Assembly: GCA_015680905.1 (NCBI GenBank)
Contig: CM027380.1
Location: 16,634,001 to 16,698,000, forward strand
Origin: Coptis chinensis
Taxonomy: Eukaryota > Streptophyta > Magnoliopsida > Ranunculales > Ranunculaceae
Reading direction: 5' to 3'
DNA length: 64,000 nucleotides
The position numbers were made by a program, and so were the translations under genes. Below the pieces are notes generated by a model. It worked only from the letters and a program-made list of their open reading frames with translations, was not told the origin of the DNA and ran no database searches. This document shows, in pieces, positions 1-11,371 of this stretch (the first letter of the stretch is position 1; each line of letters starts with the position of its first letter).

Positions 1-70
1 GCCCAGGACATGTTTCACAATTAATGAGGTATTAGCCCTCGATTATTTCATCCCATTGCAATTTATTGTC

Positions 71-224
71 GCTGTGAAGCCTGACGGGGGCAACACGATT
101 TCCCCCCAAGTTGATTTGGACCCCTATTCCGCGAAGGGCTCTTCCCCCTGTCTTTGGTTGGCTGTGAAGCCTAGTGGGGGCAACTCAATTTACACCCAAG
201 TTGAGTTGGACACATTGTCCGCGA
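71..224. repeat. Tandem duplication in the gypsy A 3' untranslated region
   Basis: Two 64-bp copies (71-134 and 161-224) start with GCTGTGAAGCC and end near TCCGCGA, offset by 90 bp. On the minus strand each contains a run like TTGGGGGGAAAT or its degenerate version, resembling a polypurine tract. Tandem repeats between integrase and 3' LTR are known in Tat-type elements. Confidence 0.8.
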
Positions 225-369
225 TCATATTTCCTTATTCCATACACATGCTACCATTGGAAGAAGTGTGTTCTTTATTTCAAGGATATAATAATCACAG
301 TACAAGATATCATTCCTCGTCTCACATATCTCTATTTAAAAGCAAGTATCTTTTCTCTCAATTGAAAAA

Positions 370-1255
370 CTAAACAAGGCTTCCGTTATGAAAAAAATTC
401 AGCATTCTTATGTTCCATGGTTTATCTATCTTTCCCCCTGCTGAAGTCTGTAGCCTGTAAGTCCCAGAAGTACCCTTCTCCATCACTACATATGGTCCCT
501 CCCAGTTGGGACCCAGTTTGCCTTCATTCTCCTTCTTGGTGGCTGGTGTAACCCGTCGCAACACCAAATCCCCCACTTTGAAAGTTCGCGGCTTCACCCG
601 CTTATCATATTGTCTCTGCAACCTCCGATGATACTCCTCCAGTCGTATGCGCGCTATTTCTCTTTTTTCCTCTATGAAATTCAACTCAATGGTCAAGATC
701 CTCTCATTTTTTTCTCGATTCCACAGCTCTGGTTCTTGTCGTTTTCTTTATCATTTCCACTGGTATCAGGGCCTCTACTCCATATGCCATTGAGAATGGT
801 GATTTATTTGTGGAGGTTCGCGGTGTTATGCGATAAGCCCATAGTACGTGATTCAATTAGTCAGCCCATGCTCCCTTCCGCTCCTCCAGCTTTCTCTTGA
901 GATTATCCATTATGATTTTATTTGATGACTCTGCTTGTCCATTTCCTTCCGGATTGTAAGGGGCTGAGAACCCTTGCTTTACTTTGAACGCCTGAAGGAA
1001 CTTTCGGACCTTCCCCCCAGTAAATTGCGTTCCATTATCCGCGATGATCGTATGTGGCAATCCAAACCTACAAATGATATTCTCCCACATAAGCTTGTTC
1101 ACATTTTCTTCCTTGAGTTTTTGTAGTGCCACTCCTTCAACCCACTTAGTAAAATAGTCGGTTGCAGCTAACATAAACCTCATTTTACCGCTCGCCATGG
1201 GCAGATGTCCAACTATATCCATTGCCCACATGGCGAATGGCCACGGGCTGAACAC
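370..1255 (-). pseudogene. Gypsy A integrase (broken)
   Basis: The integrase core lies at 857-1255 and the C-terminal part at 370-696. The core shows three catalytic-site contexts: DIVGH for the first Asp, DNGTQF for the second, and GNGQAES for the Glu. The C-terminal part has the usual gypsy tail pattern ending in a GPY-like segment (NWEGPYVV). The two halves are in different frames with stops between them around 700-856, so no continuous enzyme can be made. Upstream, 1256-1453 holds decayed sequence where the H2C2 zinc finger should be. Confidence 0.9.
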
Positions 1256-1453
1256 ACTATGTAACGACTCAGTTGGTGAATGTATCAGCGGTGTAAATCT
1301 CTGGCATTTTTCACATCTCTTGGCATATTATGTGACATCTCTCTTCATATGTGGCCAAAAATACCCCTGCGATATCAATCTGTGTGTGGTTGTCCGCCCA
1401 GCTGAGTGACTTCCACAATCACCTTCGTGTACCTCGGCCAAAACCTCTTGAAC

Positions 1454-2448
1454 CTACTGCGACCCTATGCATTTTAACATTGGTCCGCTGAAACTTCTCC
1501 TATACAGATCCCCATCTAGTAAGGTGTATCTTTGACTCACCTGTTCCATTTTATGTCTCTCTTGTTTGTTTTCTATCTCTACTCCCATCAAGAAAGTTTT
1601 GATGAGCGTTATCCAACTTGGATCCTTCTTAGTGGTAAGCCAAACACCCTCTTCCTCTGTGGTACTTGGTTTACTCAATACCTTTACTTCAATAAATCGA
1701 CCCTCCATCCCTGGCAGTACTGCCGCCACATAAGCCAATGCGTCGGCATGTCTATTCTCTCAGCAGTTCAAGTGGGTAAACTTAATCTTATTGAATTTGC
1801 TTGCTTTTCTTTGTAGGACCTCTAGGTATCTCACCATCCTTGGGCAGCGGGCCACAAACCCCCATTTACTTGACAAACTACCAAGTTAGAATCAGAGTAA
1901 ACAGATAGTTCGCTCACCCCCAGATCTTGTGCCAAATCCAATCCTGCTATTACTGCTTTGTACTCATACTCATTATTAGAAGCTGCAAATCCCAGTTTCA
2001 TCGATAACTCTAGCCTAGTGTTCTCAGGCGTTACCAAGACGACACCTATTCTGTTCCCCGTATCTGTAGCAGAGCCATCCGCGAAAACTCTCCAACCGTT
2101 CCGCGTATTCCACGGATCCAAGGGATCGTGGTTAGGTTCCCCCTCTTGTTCCATGACCATTTCCTCTCCCCACGTTAGGTCCTCGGCTGGGAACTCTACC
2201 AAAACCTCCGACATTGCTTGTGCTTTCTCTGCTGTTCTGATTTGGTACTGAATTTCATAACAACTAAGCATCACTGCCCATTTTAGCATTCTGCTTGACT
2301 TCTCTGCCTTCAACGCTTGCTTGAGAGGCAAATTTGTTATTACCACTACCGAATGAGCCTCGAAATAAGGCTTCAACTTTAGAGCAAAAAATACCAAAGC
2401 CAAAGCGTATTTCTCAATTCTGTTGTATCGGGTCTCCACGTCCAGCAT
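1454..2448 (-). pseudogene. Gypsy A RNase H and connecting region (broken)
   Basis: Two open segments are visible, 1831-2448 and 1454-1738, in different frames. The first opens with the RT-side RNase H-like segment (YALALVFFALKL) and then carries an RNase H fold with VFADGSATD, a central NEYEYKAVIAGL helix and YSDSNLVV. These hold the Asp, Glu and Asp positions expected of the plant Tat dual-RNase H arrangement. A stop at 1831 and the frame change mark it as inactive. Confidence 0.85.
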
Positions 2449-2645
2449 GGTTTTACTCTAAAAGTAAGCTGGCTTTTCTACTTTTTCAACGACTCGAACC
2501 AAGGCTGAGCTTACCGCGTACTCCGAGACGCCCAAATACAAATACAGTTTCTCCCCCTGTTCTGGTCGCGACAGTAAAAGTGCATTTCCTAAATAAGTCT
2601 TCAACTCCTAGAAAGCTCCTTCACACTCCGCAGTCCATTGGAAGT

Positions 2646-3548
2646 CTAGCGTTTTCCTGAACAACCGATATAGCAGTCGGCATTTGTCCGATGATTTGGA
2701 AATAAACCTATTAAGTGCCACAACCCTCCCAGCCAACCTTTGCACTTCTTTACATTTTGAGGGGACGGCATTTCTATCAGTGATCTGATCTGTTCTGGAT
2801 TCGCCTCTATACCGCGGTGTGTGACTATGTAACCCAAGAACTTTTCAGAAGCTACCCTGAAGGTGCATTTCTCGGGATTGAGTTTTAGCTTATGCGTCCG
2901 CAGCATGCGAAAAGTCTCCTGAAGACCTTCCAAGTGTTTCTCTTATGACATGCTCTTTTCCACCATATCGTCAATATATATCTCCATCCCCTTCTGAATC
3001 TTGCCTTCAAACATTTTTTCTCCTAACCACTGAAATGTAGCTCCAGCATTTTTTAAACCAAAGGGCATCCTGGTGTAACAGTAGGTGCCCCCCTCCACCA
3101 CGAATGTGGTCTTTTCTTGATCTGGGCCGTACATGGCGACCTGATTATACCCCATGGACGCGTCCATGAAAGAAAACACTTTGAAACATGCAGTTCTACC
3201 TACTAACTCATCCACCCGCGGCATAGGATAACAATCTTTCGAACACTCCTTGTTCACGTCCGTAAAGTCAACACACATTCTAGCCTTGCCGTTCTTTTTT
3301 GGAACCGCGACCACATTGGACAGCCATTCCATGAATTCTACCTCCCTTATTATCCCAACCTCCTTCAGTCGTATAACCTCTTCACGAATTCCCTCAGCGT
3401 ACTTGGGTCGTATGCTTCTCATCATTTGCCTAACAGGTTTAGCATATTCATTCATGTGCAAGTGATGACATGCAAACTCTGGGTCTAAACCCATGATATC
3501 CTCAATCACCCATGCAAATACATCTATATTCTCTGCCAAAAACTGCAC
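2646..3548 (-). pseudogene. Gypsy A reverse transcriptase (one stop)
   Basis: The segment 2943-3548 begins in the linker after protease (ENIDVFAW) and carries the fingers and palm: VPKKNGKARMCVDFTDVN, the YNQV segment, MPFGLKNAGATFQ and the catalytic IYIDDM box. A stop follows at 2943-2945, and the thumb continues at 2646-2933 (KLNPEKCTF, FLGYIV, IEANPEQIRSL). Apart from the stop the RT is well kept. It is interrupted rather than deleted. Confidence 0.92.
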
Positions 3549-3701
3549 TAGCTTACTTTTCCATTATTCCAGCAAGTCAGACCCAATTGATGTAAATTTC
3601 TCCTCATCTCCCACCCCCAAGTTCACTACCTCAATTTCATCCAAAGTTTTCGGTCCCAACGGTGGCTCGTACACTTTCGTCACCGCCGCCTCCTGTAATT
3701 G

Positions 3702-4280
3702 CTACGCTGATCCTTGTTCATGTGATGACCCTTCCCCTTTCGTTCCTCGGACCATACTCTTCACCGTCACCTGCTGGATGTTCTGCGCTGCCACTTGATC
3801 CCCCATTATTTTATATGTTCCCCTATTCGTGGGGAAGCGGATCACCTGGTAATATGTCGATGGAATGACCTTTATTTCATGGATCCATCTTCTCCCTAAA
3901 ATTGCATTATGTTGGGAAGTAGTGTCCACCACCATAAACCGAGTGAATACAGTCGCCGGACATGCTGTTACTGGTAGTATAAACTCCCCCATGGGCTCTG
4001 TCATATTGCCGTTGAACCCATACAAATTGGTTTGAGGAGCTTTTAACTGGTTTCTGTCGATGTCCATCTCCTCCAGGGCCCCTTTAAATAGCAAATCCAC
4101 TGAACTATCGCAGTCTATCAATACCCTTCTTACCAGATAATTACCTATCGCTATAGTAATTACCAAGGCATCCTCATGTGGTGAAATTACTGACTCTAAG
4201 TCTTTTGGAGTGAACATTATGTTTCCATCACCCATCGCGGTTCCACCAACTAACCGTGGTATGCTCACCACCTCATTCAC
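3702..4280 (-). pseudogene. Gypsy A aspartic protease, catalytic loop altered
   Basis: The 192-residue open segment matches the plant gypsy protease region: SPHEDALVITI, the active loop, a YGFNG segment and ILGRRWI near the end. The active-site loop reads LIDCDSSVDLLF. Related elements have D-[TG]-G-S-S, so the glycine needed for the flap geometry is replaced by Asp. Protease activity is therefore doubtful even before counting the neighbouring stops. Confidence 0.85.
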
Positions 4281-4366
4281 CTACTGTAAACTCGCTGTTT
4301 TCCTTATCTTGTCTCGGTGTGCATTCCTTCCCAGCGCCTCTCCACTAAAGATGACATTGATAGTAC

Positions 4367-5772
4367 CTAAAATTCTAGCCAGAGCTGGCACTCTCTCGGC
4401 CTAACGAACTTCCGCGACAAACTCTTTGAGCATCCCCTTTTCATCATTCTTTCTACTAACCACTTCAAGGCATAACATTCATTAGTGGCATGATTCCTGA
4501 TTTGATGATACTCGCAAAACGGTTTCCCTTCTATCTCCCCTAGTGTACTCCGCGGCCTCTCATAATATTGTTGCCCCTTAATTAGAGGCAATATTTATTC
4601 TAAGGGTCTGTTAAGAGGAGTCTGTTCTATTTTGCGGTATGGCTTCCTCTCTTAGACATCCCTTCTGCCACGATCTCCCGATCCTCTCTGGACCTCGGTT
4701 CTCCCCTCTGTAAGATCCTCTCTCTCTTTCCTCTATTCTGCCTTTACCCTTTCGGTCATCTCTGTCAACTGCCTACACTGCCTTCCCTGACTTCTTATGT
4801 TCCTTCGCAGTCATCTGCATTATATCCTCATATCATATGTATTTTTCTACCTTTGGGTACAGAGCATGCAAAGTAGTGATTTTGATTTTAGAAACCGACT
4901 CATGAACTCTAGTTCCCGATCTCAGGCCATGCTGGAAGGCTATGACCGCTGTATATTTATCCAGATTTTCCACTCTTAGCGTCTCCTCTTTAAATCTACA
5001 CAAAAACTCCCTTAATGATTCTGCGGACCTTTGTTTGATGTTGAACAGAGCCACAATATCAACCACCCTTCTCTTCTGGTGAATGAAGTGATCAACAAAT
5101 GCGCGCTCCAGCTCTTCGAACTTTTTGATGCTCCGCGAAGCCAACCGGTAATATCAATCTGAGGCTCCCCCCTTAAGACTGGCGGGAAACATCATGCATC
5201 GAAGCCCATCATACTTACTCTCCTGCCATAACGGCATCTGTTGCCAAAAATGGTGCAAAATGATCAATTGGGTCTCCTTTCCCATCATATCATTCAAACC
5301 TGGGCTGGAAGAACCTCTTAGGTACTTCAGAATTCCATATTGAATCTGCCACCGGATTTTTACTAAGGCTTGCAACCTCCTTATGCGCAGCGGTCTGGTT
5401 CGCTCTTTCTGCTACGCGATTCATTTCTCTATCTTTCTCAATCATAGCCTATACTACCTCCGAAGTAATCCCAGTCATTTGTTCTGCGTCCGGAGGCGGG
5501 TACTCCTCATTCTCCCCCTCCACTTCACTACCCCGAGGATCCCCTTGCTCCGTTTCACCACGTGTAGTCTCCCTCTCCTTTCTCAACTCGTCATTCTCAT
5601 TTCTTAGCCTAACTATCTCCTCCTGAAGAAGTCTGGTAGCGTCTACCGCCTCGTCTGATATTTCTTCCTCTCCTACCCTTTCCATCTCAATGATCTCAAC
5701 TTCATCGACTGCTTCTCTAATTGCTCCTTTCTTAGGTCTTCCTACTCCTCTTTTTACTACAATGGCGGCCAT
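4367..5772 (-). pseudogene. Gypsy A gag (fragmented)
   Basis: The first Met at 5772 opens a 107-residue segment with a basic GRPKKG start and a coiled coil (RLRNENDELRKERE). The retrotrans_gag core follows at 5154-5375 and 4833-5144 (KFEELERAFVDHF, ESLREFLCRF). The zinc motif is at 4367-4591 (FCEYHQIRNHATNEC, C-x3-H-x4-H-x4-C). The pieces are in different frames or separated by stops. The start is placed 33 bp inside the 5' LTR edge, which is normal for such elements. Confidence 0.85.
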
Positions 5773-5784
5773 TTTCTAACCGGT

Positions 5785-5805
5785 TTCCCCACAGACGACG
5801 CCAAA
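5785..5805 (-). other. Gypsy A primer binding site region
   Basis: Immediately inside the 5' LTR the minus strand reads TTTGGCGTCGTCTGTGGGG, a close match to the TGGCGCCGTCTGTGGG primer site common in plant gypsy elements. The cognate tRNA was not assigned. Confidence 0.75.
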
Positions 5806-5845
5806 TGTATACTCTCTAAATACAATCTATGAGATTACTAGTATT

Positions 5846-5893
<48 letters not shown>

Positions 5894-6129
5894 TTTTCCT
5901 CTTTTCTTTTTTCTTCTCTTTTTCTTTATATCTTCTCTCCTCTTCTAACCGCTCCCTTTCGTTTGTTCATCTCTCTTCATCCTACGTTTCCTACCCCTCC
6001 ACCTGTCCCTCAATATACACCGCAGTTCTCGATAGTTAGGTTTCCGCGGCTCCGATCCGGCGAACTGTCTTCTCTTCCCTATTCTGCATATGGCCCACTC
6101 GCCACCAATGACATTTTACGTCACCTACA
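5806..6129 (-). repeat. Gypsy A 5' LTR (324 bp)
   Basis: On the minus strand it opens TGTAGGTGACG at 6129 and closes GAGTATACA at 5806, giving TG...CA ends directly next to the primer site. LINE coding sequence resumes at 6130. It contains a long CT run. The partner LTR lies outside the window, so the divergence cannot be measured here. Confidence 0.85.
5849..5890. repeat. (CT)21 microsatellite inside the gypsy A LTR
   Basis: An uninterrupted run of about 21 CT units. On the element strand it is a GA tract near the 3' end of the LTR, just upstream of the primer site. Confidence 0.95.
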
Positions 6130-8235
6130 TTGACCACTACAGATCTCTCCATCTGTTGCAAACAGAAAGTGATCGTCTGCAAATAGAAGATGTGTAGGTC
6201 CAGGAGTATCTCCAATGGTCACCATATGCTTCACGAGTCCAACCTGAAAATAGTGATTAATTCTCCTGCTTAGAACATCTTCTGCCAAGTTGAAAAGGAA
6301 CGGAGACAGATGGTCTCCCTGCCTCAATCCTCTTCCAGCCACAAAGAACCCACATGGTCCTCCAATTATCATAACCGAAAGCTTTGCACTGCTAAGAATA
6401 GTCTCAATCCAATCACACCATTTTTTGGAGAAGCCAAATCTCTGCATAACCTCAGCAAGGAACTCCCAGCTTAGAGTATCGAACGCTTGCGCTATGTCTA
6501 ACTTCAGCCCAATGTTACCGCCCCTTCTTTTATGGTCAAGCTCATTCATCATTTCAGACGCTAAACAGATGCCCGTGGAGCTATTCCTGCCTTTGATGAA
6601 ACCTAGTTGTTCACTGCTAATCAACTTGGTTGCCATTAGTTTAACCCTTAAAGACATGCAAGATTTTTGTAATAATTTTAAAAAGAAAATTACTCAGGCA
6701 TACCAGTCTATAATGATTTACAGATTTGGCATTTGTTACCTTTGGTAGGAGCACTAGGAAATTTGAGTTCATACCCTGCGGCAGTTTGTTGTCTTTGAAG
6801 AAAGAGATAATGGCTTTGCTGACATCCAGTCCCACTATTTCCCAAAAAGTTTGATAAAAGGTTCCTTGAAACCCATCCGGTCCTGGTGAGTTATTGGAGT
6901 CCATGTTAAACACGGCATGTTTGACCTCTGTGAAGGTAGGTATTGCTGAGATATTTACATTATCTTCATCAGTCACACGCTTCGGTATGAGCTCCATCAG
7001 TTCAACATTGGGTATGACTGCTTGTGGCTTGTTCTTGGCTTCAAAAACTGAGACAATGTGTTGTTAGTCTTGTTGCTGCTTAAGGATGGTTCCATCACTT
7101 TTCTGAATCTCCAGGATCAAAGCTTTTTTCATTCGCAACTGATGGAGTGCATGGAAATAAGTTGTGTTCCTGTCACCTTCAAAGGCCTCACTAACGCTAG
7201 CTTTCTGCCGCCATTGTGTCACTTTTGTATCCAAAATACCATTCAGTTCCTCTTCTTTATCCAGTTCCATCTCTTGTAGCTGAACATTAAAAGGGTCCTC
7301 TTCTTGCTCTTTCATTATCCGTTCCAAATCATCTATCACACTCTTTTTCTTTTTCTTTTTCAAATCCCCAAAAGTTTTCCAGCTCCATATTTTAAGAGCT
7401 TCCTTCAACCTTTTGAGTTTTTTAATAACTTTTCTGATGGGCACATCCTCAAGGCATTCTTCCCAGCTCTGTTTCACGACCTCTTTGAGACTCTGGTGCT
7501 TTATCCATTGCTTCTTGAACCTGAAAGGGATATTGTGGGGCTTAGGAATAGTGGTGAACCATCCTACAATAAGGGAGTGGTCAGAAAATCTCCGTTGTAG
7601 GATCTTGCTTCTCCATCTTGTGGCTACATCTATCCATTTCTGATTAACTAAAATGCGATCAATTTTCTGTACCATTCTTCTATCTCCGTGTCTTTTGTTT
7701 GACCATGAAAACTTGAAGCCGAGACTTGTAGTATCCATAAGAGCATTCCCATTTATAAAATCAACAAACTCATTTATTGTTGTCTAACAAGGGAGCCTTC
7801 CCCCCTTTTCTTTCTACAGTCGAAGTAACAACATTAAAGTCCCCTGCCATTGCCCAAGCTTCAGCATTCAAACCCAGCTGCGACAATTCTTCCATAGTGC
7901 TCTTCTTTGCACATAAGGTGATATGGCATGAACCAGTGAGATAAGAAGATCACCAGTTTTAATAGTAATTTGCTGATGTGCAGTGACATATCAATGAGAT
8001 TTACTACAATTCCCTTCCTCCAAAAAACCCATATATTCCCTATTTTATTGGGAATATTATTATGAACAAAGTCCTCATTGAAACCTAACCTGCAAAGAAA
8101 CTCAGGAGTTCTAGTAGGCAGAGATATGAGAGGTTCAGCCAAACATATAATGTCTAGTTTATGACTAGCTATGACATCTTTCAGGTAAGTGATTGATTTT
8201 TCTTTTTTCACTCCCCTTATGTTCTAATAGCTTAT
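6130..8235 (-). pseudogene. LINE A ORF2: endonuclease and N-terminal RT (broken)
   Basis: The likely ORF2 start is the ATG near 8235, with a stop a few codons later. The EEP-type endonuclease is at 7861-8211 (LDIICLAEPLIS) and 7064-7738, where GFKFSWSNKR, RRMVQKIDRILVN and the SDHSLI box are seen. The RT follows at 6641-6997 (SPGPDGFQGTFYQ) and 6121-6657 (GFIKGRNSS, LDIAQAFDTLSWEF, GLRQGDHLSPFLF, catalytic LLFADDHFLF). At least three frame changes separate the pieces. Coding stops at 6130 where the gypsy LTR begins. Confidence 0.88.
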
Positions 8236-8249
8236 ATCCATTGTTGGGT

Positions 8250-9550
8250 TATGGAGGCGAGTTTGGCCCTTGTGGATAGAGGTGAGAGATCCTGCTCCAT
8301 CCACTTGGACTTTGTTGCCTTCTTCTTTTGTGTCCTTCATGTTCCTTCTTTTTCAGCTCTCTCGATCTGTTCTACCTCCTCAGCCATGTCTACCCAACAT
8401 GTAGATGCCAATAATGAGTCCGCTTCATTAAGAACTCTGAAAGTATTTTTGGGTGACTTGAATGACGTGATGGGGTCGTTCACAGCTGCAACTACCAATT
8501 GTAAATAGTGGGAATCATCAGTTGACCTTATCCCACAGCCTAGTGTGCTCACCTTCATGAAGAGTGCCACCGTTGCTTTAAAGCACCTTCATGAAGACAT
8601 CCTTGTTCTCGCCACCAAACTTGGTTCTTTAAGCCCCATTTGCTTGGGTCGGGTTTATCTAATATATCAAATGATGATACAAAAATACCCTCGGATAGTT
8701 CAACCAACTACACACTAAATAATTTTGGATGCTTATTAGGCATTTAAAATTTTTTTGACATCCTTTTAAGAATTTGCTTGGGCCCCACAATCTCGGGTAC
8801 CACAAAGAGTTCTAGGAGTTTGAGTAGGACTATGGACAGTGTCTACTATTTCCCCAACCTCAATATAAGCTGTGTGATGAGTGATCTCTTCCAGTTCCGA
8901 AGTTGAGTCATGAAAGATATCTCCCGGTTTTGCTGCGGATGCCTCTATAAAAAAATCTCATGATCATCCTCTGTGCCACTCGCTCCTGCATTCAAGACTT
9001 GAGTATTATTGTTCTTATTCCTTCTATTTCTTTTATTATTATTTTTCCTCTGCCTTGCCTGTTGATCAATAATTGCTACTTCTTTGCCTGTGTTACTCTC
9101 AGGCAATTGATCATTTGGTTTAGTTGCAGTGTTCCTGACTGTGTTTTCTCCATCTCTTATCCTTCTCATCACCGTACATTCATCCATTATATGACCTCCT
9201 ACCTTGCAGTGAGGACAAAATTTTGGCAATTTATCCACTTCCACCTCCTGGAAAAAAGATTTGCCTTCCCCCTTCTCCACTAAGATTTTTCCAGGGATAA
9301 GCTTAGCAAGATCAATTTCAACCAGGACTAATGCAAAGAAACTGAAGTCTCGGTTTAAAGTATACTTGTCAACACCTACTGGATTCCCAAGACCCCTTGC
9401 TATAGACATCAAAATTTCATAGTCCCAGTATTGTTGTCCTAGCTTTGGAAATTTCACCCAAACTGCTGTTGTAGAAGTTCGGTGTACTACTGGATCAAAA
9501 TTAGGCGTCCATTTCGAAAGTCGAAGAATTTGGTCAAAATAAGGCCTCAA
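8250..9550 (-). pseudogene. LINE A ORF1 (DUF4283 and zinc knuckle), 5' truncated
   Basis: The open part at 8945-9550 has the DUF4283 pattern of plant LINE ORF1 (ILRLSKWTPNFDP, AVWVKFPKL) followed by a zinc knuckle FCPHCKVGGHIMDEC (C-x2-C-x4-H-x4-C) and a basic, Asn-rich tail. The frame reads open to 9550 with no ATG there, so the N-terminus is missing at the inversion junction. A further stretch at 8337-8570 looks like the decayed ORF1 tail before ORF2. Confidence 0.82.
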
Positions 9551-10717
9551 GAAGGTGAAAAGGATGATCTAACATGGTGGCCTAGCTCTAAAGGAAAGTT
9601 CTCGATCAAGTCAGCTTTCCATATGCTCAAAGCTGAAGAGTGGAGAGGTTGTGACTCCACTTTCCAGCTTAAAACCATTAAAAGAATTTGGAGAGCAGAG
9701 GTGACAGCCAGAGAACTAATCTTCCTGTGGAAAATGTACATGAATATACTACCAACTGGGGAAAGAATCCAAAAGAGGATAAGAAACAAGGAAACTAGCT
9801 GTGCTTTCTGCTACCCAAAGTTGGAAGCACAGGAACATGTTTTCTTTGAATGTGAATGGGCAAGATCCATTTGGTTGGCCTCACCACTGGGGTTGAGGAC
9901 TGAAGTACATGACAAGTAGAATACTAGAAGGTGGTTGGATGAGATTATGAATTGGTGCAACAACACTGACCCTATCATAGCCAGCTTAGGAGTGTATGCA
10001 TGCACTCTGCTCCAGATTATATGGGATAATAGGAATCTACAGAAATTTGACAAAGTAGCAGCAGCAAAGGAGAGCATTATGACAACCACAAATATACAAT
10101 GGGAGAGAAGGCTCAAGGCTTTTGACAGGGAGATTCCTAACTCTATTTTTAACTCTGTTAATACTGTTGTAGATCGAAGTAAACATAGAAGTAGTAATAG
10201 ACAAACATCTAGTTCAAGTCTTAATGTGAATAGCAATGATAATGCAAAATTGCATGCCTCTACTTCAAAAAATGTCTGCCAACATCGATCTCTAGCTGGG
10301 AGACAACAACTAACTCAACCTTTGGACTGTGTAAATATTAGGTTTGATGCTGCTTTCAACAAAAGAACTAGGGAAGGAGCTGGAGCTGCTATGGCATGGA
10401 AGGAGGATGGACAACTGCTAGCTGCTGCAGTTAGAAGGTTTGCTGCTAAGTCAGCTGAAGAAAGTGAGCTACTGGCGGCAGAAGTTGTAGTTCAACTGGC
10501 AAAACACTTGGGAAGTGGAAATTTTGTTTTTGAGAGAGATAACCTCAATGTCATAAACACCTTAAAAGGCCAGGAACCCACTATAAACTGGTCTTTACAT
10601 AATATTGTTAAATTGCCTCCAGTAAGTTTGTGTTTTCCTGTTTTAATTGGCTACACCGTAGTCTTAATGGGGAGGATCATGACCTTGCAAGATGGGCGGC
10701 AAGTAAGACTAATATGA
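9545..10717 (+). pseudogene. LINE A 3' end: zf-RVT and RNase H (plus strand)
   Basis: The first segment (to 9919) contains the region before the C-terminal zinc finger (LTWWPSSKGKFSIKSAF) and a zf-RVT pattern with C-x2-C ... H-x4-C (CAFCYPKLEAQEHVFFEC). After a stop, 9935-10717 carries an RVT_3-type RNase H with FDAAFNKRTREGAGAA, an acidic helix (EESELLAAEVVV) and a degenerate ERDNLNVI box. The A run at 10793-10801 marks the 3' end of the element. Confidence 0.85.
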
Positions 10718-10801
10718 GTTCTCAGCCACAGTGTTGTTCAGAGGTCAACTGTATCCCAATTTTATTATGATATATATAAAGTATGGCTTAGCAAAAAAAA
10801 A

Positions 10802-11371
10802 GGCCAGGTTCATCATTGTAAAACGAGTTAACCTGTTCTGACACAAGACTGGGGGACAAAAGGGTAACACCATAAGAATTAACAACACAAGATAGTTTTA
10901 CAAGAAACATGCTGGTAATGAATAACAATAAACTTAAACCTGGAATGTAGATCAAATTGCTAAGATAGGAACGATTTTCATGCTCCAGCAAAGTTAGAAA
11001 GGTCCCCCAGACAAATCTACATTTATATTGACAGTTTAGATAAATACTACTTTTTACGGCGACAAGCTAAGCTCGTTTGCCTAAGGGACATGACCAGAGT
11101 TCCATGTGGTATTATTGGCCCGACTTGTGTTTTGCATCTCCTTCGTGCCTTGCCCATCATTTACCTCTGGAATTGCATGGAAGACGAACAAAAAGTGAAA
11201 AGTGAAAACCATATGGAAGAGATAGAAACTCCAGCCTTTTAAATGTGTCAGAGGATGAAATGTGCTTAAAACTGCTTGATCAAATAAAAGTTACAGAGAA
11301 AATGTGTAAGTACTAAGTACAAAAAAATATGTTACACACTATTAAACTCAACAAAAAGCACTTGGACTCTA
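10802..11371. other. Intergenic / 3' flank of the zinc-ribbon gene
   Basis: No coding potential is visible. The right part should hold the 3' untranslated region of the minus-strand gene that ends at 11372. Confidence 0.5.

Larger units (their letters stand above)
1..6129 (-). mobile_element. Ty3/gypsy LTR retrotransposon A (3' LTR outside window)
   Basis: Read on the minus strand, the order is 5' LTR (5806-6129), primer site, gag (5772 down to 4367), protease, reverse transcriptase, RNase H and integrase (ending at 370). RT before integrase is the Ty3/gypsy order. A gag zinc motif of the form C-x3-H-x4-H-x4-C and the long 3' untranslated part with repeats fit the plant Tat/Retand clade (family knowledge; lineage inferred). 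Every domain is split by frameshifts or stops, so the copy is non-autonomous. The 3' LTR is not in the window. The element interrupts a LINE reverse transcriptase at 6129/6130, so it is younger than that LINE. Confidence 0.93.
6130..10801. mobile_element. L1-type LINE A with inverted 5' part
   Basis: From left to right the window shows RT (minus), endonuclease (minus), ORF1 (minus), then zinc finger and RNase H (plus) and an A run (10793-10801). The 5' half is therefore inverted and abuts the 3' half near 9545-9563. This is the layout expected of twin-primed LINE insertion (known mechanism; inferred here). RT sequence between the FADD box and the zinc finger is missing, either lost at the junction or lying beyond the gypsy element. 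All ORFs carry frameshifts. Confidence 0.8.
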
